Position numbers and translations under genes: made by a program
Origin: DATJBC01 sp035515515
GTDB taxonomy: Bacteria > Actinomycetota > Acidimicrobiia > Acidimicrobiales > UBA8190
DNA: 5,481 bases
Assembly (NCBI GenBank): GCA_035515515.1
Contig: DATJBC010000315.1
Coordinates: 1 to 5,481 of the forward strand
Direction of reading: 5' to 3'
In this document: one piece after another, positions 1-5,468 of the stretch
Position numbering within the stretch: the stretch's first letter is position 1
How the letters are laid out: each line of letters starts with the position of its first letter
Notes under the pieces: model-generated
Database searches by the model: none
What the model was told of the DNA's origin: nothing
Seen by the model: only the letters and a program-made list of their open reading frames with translations

Positions 1-1
1 C

Positions 2-877
2 ATCAACCGCATGATGGAGATGGTCAACGGCAGCCGCTTCGGGGTGGCGCTCATGGGCCTGGGCATCCACCGGCGCTCGTTCCTGGAAGCCGCCATCTAC
101 GCCGGCCGGCGCGCCCAGTTCGGCAACCGCATCGACAGCTATCCCCTCGTGCGAGAGACCCTGGTCGACATGCTCGTCGACCTCGAGGCCGGCATGGCCC
201 ACACCTACGAGTGCGCGGCGGCCACGCGCGCCGCCGAGGACGCCGAGTCGGGTCGCCTGCTGCGCCGCATCCTCGTGCCGTTGGCCAAGATGCGCTGCAC
301 CCGGACGGCGCTGTGGGCCGCCTCCAACGGGCTCGAGGTGCTGGCGGGCAACGGGTACATGGAGGACTGGCCCATGGCCCGCCAGCTGCGCGACGCGCAG
401 TGCCACACCATCTGGGAGGGCACCGAGAACATCCTGTGCGTCGACGTGCGCCGGGCCATGCGCGGCGAGCAGGCACACGTCGCCCTGCTGGCGCGCGTGG
501 AGCGCGCCCTGGACACCGCGGCCGGCCACAAGGTGCTGGCCGCTCCGCTCGACACCGTGGCGGGCGCCCTCGCCGACGCCCGCAGCGCCATCAGCTATCT
601 CGAGGGCGCCCCCGACGACCTGGCCCTGTTGCACAGCCGGCGGCTGGCCGAGCTGCTGGCCGACACGGTGCAGGGCTCCTTGCTCGTCGAGGAGGCGGCG
701 TGGGCCCTGGGGCGCGACGGCAACGCCCGCAAGGCCGCCGTGGCGCGGCGCTTCGCGGCGCGGCGCCTGGCCACCCCGGCGCTGCGGGGGATCACCGACC
801 CCGACCGCTCGGTGATCGACCTCTTCGAGCCGATCGTCCGCTACGGGTCCGTCGAGGAGTCCGACCTGGCCGCCTGA
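2..877 (+). CDS. Acyl-CoA dehydrogenase, C-terminal part (5' truncated by window), AidB-like branch
   Basis: This is the C-terminal portion of an FAD-dependent acyl-CoA dehydrogenase. The frame is already open at the window edge and reads into family sequence (INRMMEMVNGSRF), so the true start lies upstream and the ATGs at 11 and 14 are internal. Numbering from the ATG at 11, residues 1-30 form the first helix of the C-terminal helical domain, followed by the family signature RRAQFG (33-38). Then come LEVLAGNGYMED (108-119) and TIWEGTENI (133-141). E136 in WEGT aligns with the catalytic base of MCAD-type enzymes, so alpha-proton abstraction looks possible. About 150 residues follow that Glu, far more than the roughly 20 of ordinary acyl-CoA dehydrogenases; this and the WEG..N..C.DV.RA pattern resemble AidB-like members. 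The tail has an arginine-rich stretch at 240-252. The acyl-CoA substrate cannot be told. The gene converges on the NFU gene 72 bp downstream. Confidence 0.9.
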   Translation: MNRMMEMVNGSRFGVALMGLGIHRRSFLEAAIYAGRRAQFGNRIDSYPLVRETLVDMLVDLEAGMAHTYECAAATRAAEDAESGRLLRRILVPLAKMRCTRTALWAASNGLEVLAGNGYMEDWPMARQLRDAQCHTIWEGTENILCVDVRRAMRGEQAHVALLARVERALDTAAGHKVLAAPLDTVAGALADARSAISYLEGAPDDLALLHSRRLAELLADTVQGSLLVEEAAWALGRDGNARKAAVARRFAARRLATPALRGITDPDRSVIDLFEPIVRYGSVEESDLAA

Positions 878-891
878 GCCGAGGGGGGGCA

Positions 892-909
892 GGCCCCGGC
901 GCGGGCCGG
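892..909. terminator. Short GC-rich hairpin between converging genes, possible weak terminator
   Basis: The 72-bp gap between the converging acyl-CoA dehydrogenase and NFU genes contains overlapping short inverted repeats: GGCCC (892-896) with GGGCC (903-907), or CCGGC (896-900) with GCCGG (905-909). There is no T-tract on either strand, so this is not a canonical intrinsic terminator. In such GC-rich DNA, 5-bp repeats occur often by chance. Its position alone makes a terminator role plausible. Confidence 0.2.
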
Positions 910-949
910 AGCGGGCGGGACCGGAGGGCGGGGAGCGGCGGAGCGCGCC

Positions 950-1321
950 CTAGACGTCGCGGGGCACGTAGCCGCCGCGGCCCAGCGACGCGCTGGCGAA
1001 GGGGTCGGCGTCCTCGTCGACGCCGCCGATCACCTCGGTCACCCAGTCCAGGCGGCCGCGCAGGATGCGCTCCACGCCACCTTGCAGCGTGGCCGAGGAG
1101 ATGGCGCACGAGCTGCAGGCCCCCTGCAGCTGGACCTCGACCACGCCCCGCTCCACGTCGAACGACACCAGCTCGAGGTCGCCCCCGTCGGCCTGCACGG
1201 CAGGGCGCATGAGCTCGACCAGCTCGCGCAGGTCCCGCTCGCGGGTGGCACGCTCGTCGTCGCCGAGCGTGCCGGCCCCGGCTGCGGGGCCCTGGCGCAC
1301 CACCGGGTCCTGGGTCACCAC
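950..1321 (-). CDS. NifU C-terminal-domain (NFU-type) iron-sulfur cluster protein
   Basis: A 123-residue protein that is essentially one NFU domain. NFU proteins assemble or carry an iron-sulfur cluster, usually held between two subunits by a CxxC pair, and deliver it to apo-enzymes in the cytosol. Visible features: helix LRELVELMRPAVQADGGDLELV (31-52, including the family motif P.VQ.DGGD), strand VVEVQLQGAC, the cluster-binding C69-S-S-C72, and helix SSATLQGGVERIL (75-87). The first 25 or so residues are polar and low in conservation; residues 100-123 are an acidic, glycine-rich tail. The start is a GTG at 1321; the next codon, GTG at 1318, is an equally plausible start, and no strong ribosome binding site separates them. 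The gene is divergent from the LLM operon and convergent with the acyl-CoA dehydrogenase, so it is probably its own transcript. Family assignment is firm; the client proteins are unknown. Confidence 0.9.
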   Translation of the reverse strand: MVTQDPVVRQGPAAGAGTLGDDERATRERDLRELVELMRPAVQADGGDLELVSFDVERGVVEVQLQGACSSCAISSATLQGGVERILRGRLDWVTEVIGGVDEDADPFASASLGRGGYVPRDV

Positions 1322-1337
1322 TCCATTGTGCCGTGGA

Positions 1338-1368
1338 CGGGGCGCCGTCGGCGCACGCCGGCGCCCCG
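1338..1368. repeat. Perfect 10-bp inverted repeat with 11-nt loop upstream of the NFU gene
   Basis: CGGGGCGCCG (1338-1347) is the exact reverse complement of CGGCGCCCCG (1359-1368), with 11 bases between. It lies 17 bp upstream of the NFU start, inside the 106-bp divergent intergenic region. If NFU transcription starts beyond 1368, the mRNA leader would fold into a very stable hairpin close to the start codon; otherwise the element could be a DNA-binding site. There is no T-run, so a simple intrinsic terminator is unlikely. The repeat is seen directly; any role is inference. Confidence 0.5.
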
Positions 1369-1389
1369 GCCCAGGTGGGGCGCCAGATC

Positions 1390-1402
1390 TGACGGACCGT
1401 CA
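1390..1402. promoter_or_regulatory. Operator-like palindrome TGACGGACCGTCA in the divergent promoter region
   Basis: Two perfect 6-bp arms (TGACGG and CCGTCA) flank a single central base. The site is in the gap between the divergent NFU and LLM genes, with its centre 32 bp upstream of the LLM start codon, where the -35 region would lie if the transcript is leaderless. Short TGAC...GTCA palindromes of this type are common targets of TetR-family and similar dimeric repressors. The regulator is not encoded in this window. Bound protein would be expected to block LLM-operon transcription and possibly NFU as well; that is inference. Confidence 0.55.
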
Positions 1403-1416
1403 ACTTCGGCCCCCGC

Positions 1417-1422
1417 TACCAT
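1417..1422 (+). promoter_or_regulatory. Probable -10 element (TACCAT) of a leaderless promoter for the LLM operon
   Basis: TACCAT fits the actinobacterial -10 pattern TANNNT and ends 5 bases before the GTG at 1428. That distance fits transcription starting at the first base of the start codon. No Shine-Dalgarno-like sequence precedes the GTG, which also agrees with a leaderless mRNA. No convincing -35 hexamer is present at the usual 17-18 bp spacing. Confidence 0.4.
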
Positions 1423-1427
1423 GCGGC

Positions 1428-2429
1428 GTGCCCTCCGACGCGCCGGTCGCACCTGCCCACCGGCGGGCGGGCCCCCGGCCCGGGGGCCTGGGCCTGATCC
1501 TGCCCACCTTCCCCCAGGGCCGCGCCGGCCTCCCCGGGGCGGCCGCCCTGGCCGCCACGTGCCGGGCCGCCGAGGCGTCGGGGGCCCGCGCCCTGTGGGC
1601 GTGTGACCATCTCTATTGGCACGGCCCCGCCCTGGAGGCCTTCGGGGCGCTGACCGTGGCCGCCACCGCCACCGCCACGGCGGCCGTGGGGCCGTGCGTG
1701 CTGCAGCTGCCGCTGCGCCAGGCCGCCTCGGTGGCCAAGGAGGCCGCCGCCCTGGCGCACCTGTCGGGAGGGCGCCTCGTGCTCGGGGTGGGGGTGGGCA
1801 CCCATCGCGGGGAGTACGCGGCGGCGGGTGCCGAGTTCGCCACCCGGGGGGCCCGCCTCGACGAGGGGATCGACGCCCTGCGCCGGGCCTGGGCGCCGCC
1901 GGCGCACGAGCCCTACGCCCAGCTGCCCGCCCCCGGGCCCATCCCGGTGTGGGTGGGCGGGTCGAGCGAGGCCGCCCTGCGGCGCGCCGCCCGCCGGGGG
2001 GACGGTTGGATCCCGCTGTTCCTCTCCCCCGCCGAGTACGGGGCCGCCCAGGACCGCCTCGACAAGGAGGCCGACCGGGCCGGGCGGGCCCCGACGGCGG
2101 TGGCGCGCGCCGTCGTGGCCTTCGTGTCGGTGGGCGGCGCCGACGCGGTCGAGCGCGGGCTGTCGTGGATGGCGTCGCTCTACGGGCTGCCCGCGCCGCG
2201 CTTCGCCCGGCACCTCGTGGCCGGGGGTGCGCGCGCCTGTGCCGGCGCGCTGGCCCGCTTCGTCGAGGCGGGTGCGTCGCACGTCGCGGTCTTCGTGACC
2301 GCCGACGACCCGCTGCTACAATTCGAGGACCTGGCCGGCGAGTTCGCCGGCCTCGTCGCGTGCCCCGGCGACGGCCGACCGGTGGGACCGGCCCGGGACG
2401 AGTCGGCGACCACCGGCGTGGAGAGGTGA
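1428..2429 (+). CDS. LLM-class (luciferase-like) flavin/F420-dependent oxidoreductase
   Basis: A 333-residue TIM-barrel oxidoreductase of the bacterial luciferase-like superfamily; in actinobacteria such proteins often use coenzyme F420, otherwise FMN. Landmarks in order: GLGLILPTF (20-28), LWACDHLYW (56-64), PLRQAASVAKEAAAL (95-109), LSGGRLVLGVGVGTHRGEY (112-130), a conserved helix R..EGIDALRRAW (143-155), PVWVGGSSEAALRRAARRGDGWIP (173-196), and a C-terminal region ending near residue 315. The final 20 or so residues are polar and look disordered. The open frame extends far upstream, but family similarity begins only at about residue 19. GTG 1428 is the nearest in-frame start; ATG 1421 is out of frame. 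The preceding TACCAT supports this choice. It is the first gene of the four-gene operon and its stop lies 7 bp before the thiolase gene. The substrate is unknown; cofactor preference is inferred from the family. Confidence 0.88.
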   Translation: MPSDAPVAPAHRRAGPRPGGLGLILPTFPQGRAGLPGAAALAATCRAAEASGARALWACDHLYWHGPALEAFGALTVAATATATAAVGPCVLQLPLRQAASVAKEAAALAHLSGGRLVLGVGVGTHRGEYAAAGAEFATRGARLDEGIDALRRAWAPPAHEPYAQLPAPGPIPVWVGGSSEAALRRAARRGDGWIPLFLSPAEYGAAQDRLDKEADRAGRAPTAVARAVVAFVSVGGADAVERGLSWMASLYGLPAPRFARHLVAGGARACAGALARFVEAGASHVAVFVTADDPLLQFEDLAGEFAGLVACPGDGRPVGPARDESATTGVER

Positions 2430-2431
2430 GG
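2423..2431 (+). promoter_or_regulatory. Ribosome binding site of the thiolase gene, overlapping the LLM stop codon
   Basis: The purine-rich stretch GAGGTGAGG contains a GAGG at 2428-2431, five bases before the GTG at 2437, and it overlaps the LLM stop TGA (2427-2429). This is the clearest Shine-Dalgarno in the window. It fixes the GTG start of the thiolase and suggests translational coupling to the LLM gene. Confidence 0.6.
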
Positions 2432-2436
2432 TCGCA

Positions 2437-3606
2437 GTGCACCAGGACGTGAGCGTCGTCGGTATCGGCATGACGCCCATGGACCGCCGTGACCTCACGC
2501 CCGACGCCATGGCGACGGCCGCCGTGCGCGACGCGCTGGCCGACGCCGAGCTGGCCGCCGGGGACATCGGCCTCGTGATCGTGGCCAACGCCCTGGGGGG
2601 CAGGTTGTGCGAGCAGGCGTGCATCCGGGGCCAGAGCTGGCTGCGCCCGCTCGACCTGGGCACCACCGGCGTGGTCAACGTGGACAACTCCTGCGCCAGC
2701 GGGTCCTCGGCCCTGCACCTCGGGGTGATGGCGGCGCGCGCCGGGCAGTCGCCCGTGCTCGTGGTGGGCGTCGAGAAGATGTGGACCGGGGACCGGGCCG
2801 AGACCATCGCCGGCATCGAGGACGGCCTGCCCGCCGACGAGCGCGTGGTGCTGCGCGAGCGACTGGCCAACGACGCCGGCAGCCTCCTCATGGCGCTCAA
2901 CGCCACCTGGGTGCGCCACCAGGTCGACGAGCGGGGCACCACGCCCGCCCAGATCGCCGCCACCGCGGCCAAGGCGCGCCGCTGCGGGGCGCGCAACCCC
3001 CTCGCCCAGTTCCGCCAGGAGGTGAGCCCCGAGGAGGTCCTCGCCTCCCCCACGGTGGTGGCCCCGCTCACGCGCCTCATGTGCTCGTCGTTCACCGACG
3101 GCGCGGCCGCCGCCGTGCTCTCGGTGGGAGCCGCCGCGCCCGCGCCCCGGGTGCGCGCCAGCGTCCTCCGCTCGGGCAACGGGGAGCTCGACTACCACGA
3201 CCGCCTGGCCGAGACGGCCGACGAGGTGTGGAAGGTGGCCGGGGTGGGGCCCTCCGACATCGACGTCGTGGAGCTGCACGACGCCACCAGCGCCGAGGAG
3301 CTCTACGCCCTGGAGTCGCTGGGGTTCTTCGCCGCCGGGGAGGCGGGGGCGGCCACCGCCGCCGGCCACACCGACGTCGGGGGCCGGGCCGTGTGCGTCA
3401 ACCCCAGCGGGGGCCTGGTGGCGCGCGGCCACCCCCTGGGGGCCACCGGGATCTGCCAGGTGGCCGAGCTCGTCGCCCAGCTGCGGGGGACGGCGGGGGC
3501 ACGCCAGGTCCCCGAGCCCAGGCTGGCGGCGGCCGTCAACACCGGGGGGATCATGGGCGGCCGGGACGCCGCGCTGGTGGCGATCCACGTGCTCGAGCGC
3601 AGCTGA
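2437..3606 (+). CDS. Thiolase-family protein (SCP2-type / acetyl-CoA acetyltransferase-like)
   Basis: A 389-residue thiolase-superfamily protein of the SCP2-thiolase (lipid-transfer-protein thiolase) type, full length for the family. Such enzymes cleave or form C-C bonds in beta-ketoacyl-CoA thioesters. The N-terminal half begins VSVVGIGMTPMDR (5-17) and carries the nucleophile motif VDNSCASGSSAL, with C86. The C-terminal half carries VELHDATSAEEL (H281, D282) and GGLVARGHPLGATG (325-338, with H332), then AAVNTGGIMGG. Thus the nucleophile Cys and both His motifs are present. However, where classical SCP2 thiolases have HDCF, with a second catalytic Cys, this protein has HDAT. The GTG start gives the usual short lead into the first strand and has a good ribosome binding site. 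No DUF35 partner gene, typical of the related aldolase systems, is visible nearby. It is 7 bp after the LLM gene and 5 bp before the KAS III gene. Family is firm; degradative, biosynthetic or aldolase role is open. Confidence 0.9.
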   Translation: MHQDVSVVGIGMTPMDRRDLTPDAMATAAVRDALADAELAAGDIGLVIVANALGGRLCEQACIRGQSWLRPLDLGTTGVVNVDNSCASGSSALHLGVMAARAGQSPVLVVGVEKMWTGDRAETIAGIEDGLPADERVVLRERLANDAGSLLMALNATWVRHQVDERGTTPAQIAATAAKARRCGARNPLAQFRQEVSPEEVLASPTVVAPLTRLMCSSFTDGAAAAVLSVGAAAPAPRVRASVLRSGNGELDYHDRLAETADEVWKVAGVGPSDIDVVELHDATSAEELYALESLGFFAAGEAGAATAAGHTDVGGRAVCVNPSGGLVARGHPLGATGICQVAELVAQLRGTAGARQVPEPRLAAAVNTGGIMGGRDAALVAIHVLERS

Positions 3607-3611
3607 GCACC

Positions 3612-4538
3612 ATGGCGGGCGCCGTCGTCACCGGGTGGGGCATCGCCGTCCCCGACAAGGTGGTCACCAACGAGGACCTCTCGGCGCGCCTCGACACCAG
3701 CGACGAGTGGATCACCGAGCGCACCGGCATCCGCGAGCGCCGCATCGGGGGCACCACCGCCGAGCTGGCCGTGGCGGCCGGGGCGGCGGCCCTGGAGCGG
3801 GCGGGGCGCACCGGCGCCGACATCGACGTCCTCGTGCTGGCCACGTCCACGCCCGACGCGCTGGTGCCGGGAACCTCGGCCACCGTGCAGGACGGGCTGG
3901 GCGTCAGAGGCGGCGCCTTCGACGTCAACGCGGCGTGCTCGGGCTTCGTGTACGGGCTCGTGAGCGCGCACGGCCTCGTGCTGGCGGGGGCGCGGCGCGT
4001 GCTGCTCGTGGGCAGCGAGACGCTGTCGCGCATCACCGACTGGGACGACCGCAGCCTGGCCGTGCTCGTGGGCGACGGCGCCGGGGCGGTGGTGCTCGAG
4101 GCCTGCGACGGGCCGGGCCAGCTGCTGGCCTGGGACCTGGGCGCCGACGGGTCCCTCCGGCACCTGCTGTCGTGCGACCACGGCGGCTACCTGTACATGA
4201 ACGGCAAGGAGATCTTCCGCCACGCCGTGCGGGTCGTGGTCGACTCGTCCCACAGCGCCCTCGACCGGGCCGGGCTCACGCCCGCGGATGTCGACGTCTT
4301 CATCCCGCACCAGGCCAACGCCCGCATCATCACGGCGGCCGCCCAGCGCCTCGGGATCCCCGCCGAGCGCTGCGTGGTGACCATCGACCGCTACGGCAAC
4401 ACCTCCTCGGCGTCCATCCCCCTCGCCCTGGCCGACGCCCTGGAGACCGGGCGCCTCACCCCCGGCTCGGTCGTGCTCATGTCGGGGTTCGGCGGCGGCA
4501 TGACCTGGGCCAGCGCCGTACTGCGGTGGGGAGGGTGA
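3612..4538 (+). CDS. fabH: 3-oxoacyl-ACP synthase III (KAS III, FabH-like)
   Basis: A 308-residue beta-ketoacyl-ACP synthase III, which condenses an acyl-CoA primer with malonyl-ACP to start fatty-acid or related chains in the cytosol. The complete catalytic triad is visible: C109 in NAACSGF, H233 in IPHQAN and N263 in RYGNTSSAS. The N-terminal TSDEWITERTGIRERRI (29-45) matches the CoA-binding region, with W33 and R37 at the positions of E. coli W32 and R36. R238 sits where E. coli has R249, used in ACP docking. The C-terminal FGGGMTWASAVLRW is typical. The Cys-to-His distance is 8 residues shorter than in the E. coli enzyme; the loss appears to be in the loop before YLYMNGKEIF (194-202). ATG 3612 gives the usual N-terminus, 5 bp after the thiolase stop, with only a weak ribosome binding site, suggesting coupling. 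The usual fab neighbours (acpP, fabD, fabF) are absent, so it may serve a specialised pathway rather than housekeeping synthesis. Confidence 0.92.
   Translation: MAGAVVTGWGIAVPDKVVTNEDLSARLDTSDEWITERTGIRERRIGGTTAELAVAAGAAALERAGRTGADIDVLVLATSTPDALVPGTSATVQDGLGVRGGAFDVNAACSGFVYGLVSAHGLVLAGARRVLLVGSETLSRITDWDDRSLAVLVGDGAGAVVLEACDGPGQLLAWDLGADGSLRHLLSCDHGGYLYMNGKEIFRHAVRVVVDSSHSALDRAGLTPADVDVFIPHQANARIITAAAQRLGIPAERCVVTIDRYGNTSSASIPLALADALETGRLTPGSVVLMSGFGGGMTWASAVLRWGG
4528..4534 (+). promoter_or_regulatory. Ribosome binding site-like GGGGAGG abutting the nucleotidyltransferase GTG
   Basis: GGGGAGG lies immediately before the GTG at 4535, inside the end of the KAS III gene. The spacing is unusually short for an independent initiation site. 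This may mean that initiation here depends on ribosomes terminating at the overlapping KAS III stop, or that an in-frame GTG further in (4568) is used. Confidence 0.35.
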
Positions 4539-5467
4539 GCGCGGCCGACGCCCCGGCCACGCGGCCGGTGCTCGTGGTGCTGGCCGCGGGCATGGCCAAG
4601 CGCTACGGAGGGTGCAAGCCGCTGGCCCCCGTGGGCCTGCACGGCGAGGCGGTCATCGACCTCACCGCGGGCGACGCCCTGGCGGCGGGCTTCGGCGACG
4701 TCGTGCTCGTCCTGGGGCGCCAGACCGGCCCGGCCATCGCCTACCACGTGGAGCGCTCGTTCCCCTCCAGCGTGCGCGTCGCCTTCGCCCGCCAGGGCGT
4801 GCCCCTGGGCACCGCCCACGCCGTGCTGTGCGCCCGCCCGCTGGTGGGAGAGGCGCCCTTCGCCGTGGTCAACTCCGACGACGTCTACGGCACGCCGGCG
4901 CTGGGGCTCCTGGCGCGGCACCTGTCGGGCCGGCGCGAGCACGCCATCGTCGCCTACCGCCTGCGCGACACCATCGTCAGCGACGACCCCGTCACCCGCG
5001 GCACGTGCGCGGTGCGGCCCGACGGGCTGTTGGAGCGGCTGGTGGAGCGGCGCCAGGTGACGCGCCAGGCGGACGGCACCTTCGCCGTGGGTGACGGGCT
5101 CGAGCCGGCCGCCCTGCCCGGCGACACCCCGGTGTCGATGAACCTGTGGGGCTTCCAGCCCTCGATCTGGCCCGTCCTCGAGGGCGCCGTGCGGGCCGCC
5201 CATCCCGCCGTGGGGCCCGACGGGACCGTCGAGGCCGCCGCCCTCGACGGCGACGGCGAGGTCCTGCTCCCCGAGGTCGTGGGGACGATGATCGCCGCCG
5301 ACGCCCGGGCCGCGGGCGACGCCCCGGGGCGCGTGCGCGTGATCGACGGCCCGGGGCGCTGCATCGGGGTCACCCACGCCGACGACCTCCTGGTGGTGCG
5401 GGAGGAGATCGCCCGGATGATCGGCGGCGGGCTGCGACCCGAAGGGGTGTGGGAGGCGGCCTCCTGA
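4535..5467 (+). CDS. NTP_transferase-fold nucleotidyltransferase, substrate unknown
   Basis: A 310-residue protein with the fold of sugar-phosphate nucleotidyltransferases, which transfer an NMP from an NTP to a phosphorylated sugar or alcohol. Motifs in order: VLVVLAAGMAKRYGGCKPL (12-30), the glycine-rich nucleotide-binding signature with conserved K28; PLGTAHAVLCAR (90-101), typical of base and substrate recognition; VVNSDDVYG (111-119), whose D115/D116 are the expected metal ligands; RGTCAVRPDG (155-164); VSMNLWGFQPSIW (200-212); and GVTHADDL (278-285). The RYGG.K, SMN.WGF.PS and GVTHADDL combination marks a recurrent bacterial family usually annotated only as nucleotidyltransferase. No acyltransferase (left-handed helix) domain follows, unlike GlmU. 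The GTG at 4535 overlaps the KAS III stop by 4 bp (GTGA), typical of coupled genes; GTG 4568 is a less likely alternative. It ends the operon, as far as the window shows. The acceptor phosphate cannot be predicted. Confidence 0.85.
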   Translation: MSAADAPATRPVLVVLAAGMAKRYGGCKPLAPVGLHGEAVIDLTAGDALAAGFGDVVLVLGRQTGPAIAYHVERSFPSSVRVAFARQGVPLGTAHAVLCARPLVGEAPFAVVNSDDVYGTPALGLLARHLSGRREHAIVAYRLRDTIVSDDPVTRGTCAVRPDGLLERLVERRQVTRQADGTFAVGDGLEPAALPGDTPVSMNLWGFQPSIWPVLEGAVRAAHPAVGPDGTVEAAALDGDGEVLLPEVVGTMIAADARAAGDAPGRVRVIDGPGRCIGVTHADDLLVVREEIARMIGGGLRPEGVWEAAS

Positions 5468-5468
5468 G

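Noticed and set aside
1315..1326. Three-codon minus-strand ORF (ATG GAG TGG TGA) overlapping the NFU GTG start
   Set aside because: It could be a start-stop element coupling NFU translation, but a 12-base match is easily due to chance and no ribosome binding site precedes it.
1398..1403. TTGACG on the minus strand as a -35 box for the NFU gene
   Set aside because: It matches the -35 consensus well, but there is no -10-like hexamer 16-18 bp downstream, and the match is a by-product of the palindrome at 1390-1402.
1065..1427. Upstream extension of the LLM reading frame to an ATG at 1065
   Set aside because: The extension runs antisense through the NFU gene, has no LLM-like sequence, and family similarity begins only after GTG 1428.
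1655..1690. Run of GCC/ACC codons (Ala-Thr repeat) in the LLM gene, looking like a simple repeat
   Set aside because: It encodes the Ala/Thr-rich helix after the DHL motif, where LLM proteins normally have a similar sequence, and the repeat is imperfect and short.
1315..3588. A 757-codon open frame on the minus strand, opposite the LLM and thiolase genes
   Set aside because: Its translation is dominated by Arg, Pro, Gly and His with no recognisable domain. It lies antisense to two genes with clear family motifs. Long antisense frames are expected at this GC content.
3635..4534. Open frame continuing upstream of the nucleotidyltransferase through the KAS III gene, resembling a fusion
   Set aside because: That part is an out-of-frame reading of the KAS III gene, rich in Arg and Gly with no domain; the nucleotidyltransferase motifs begin only after GTG 4535.
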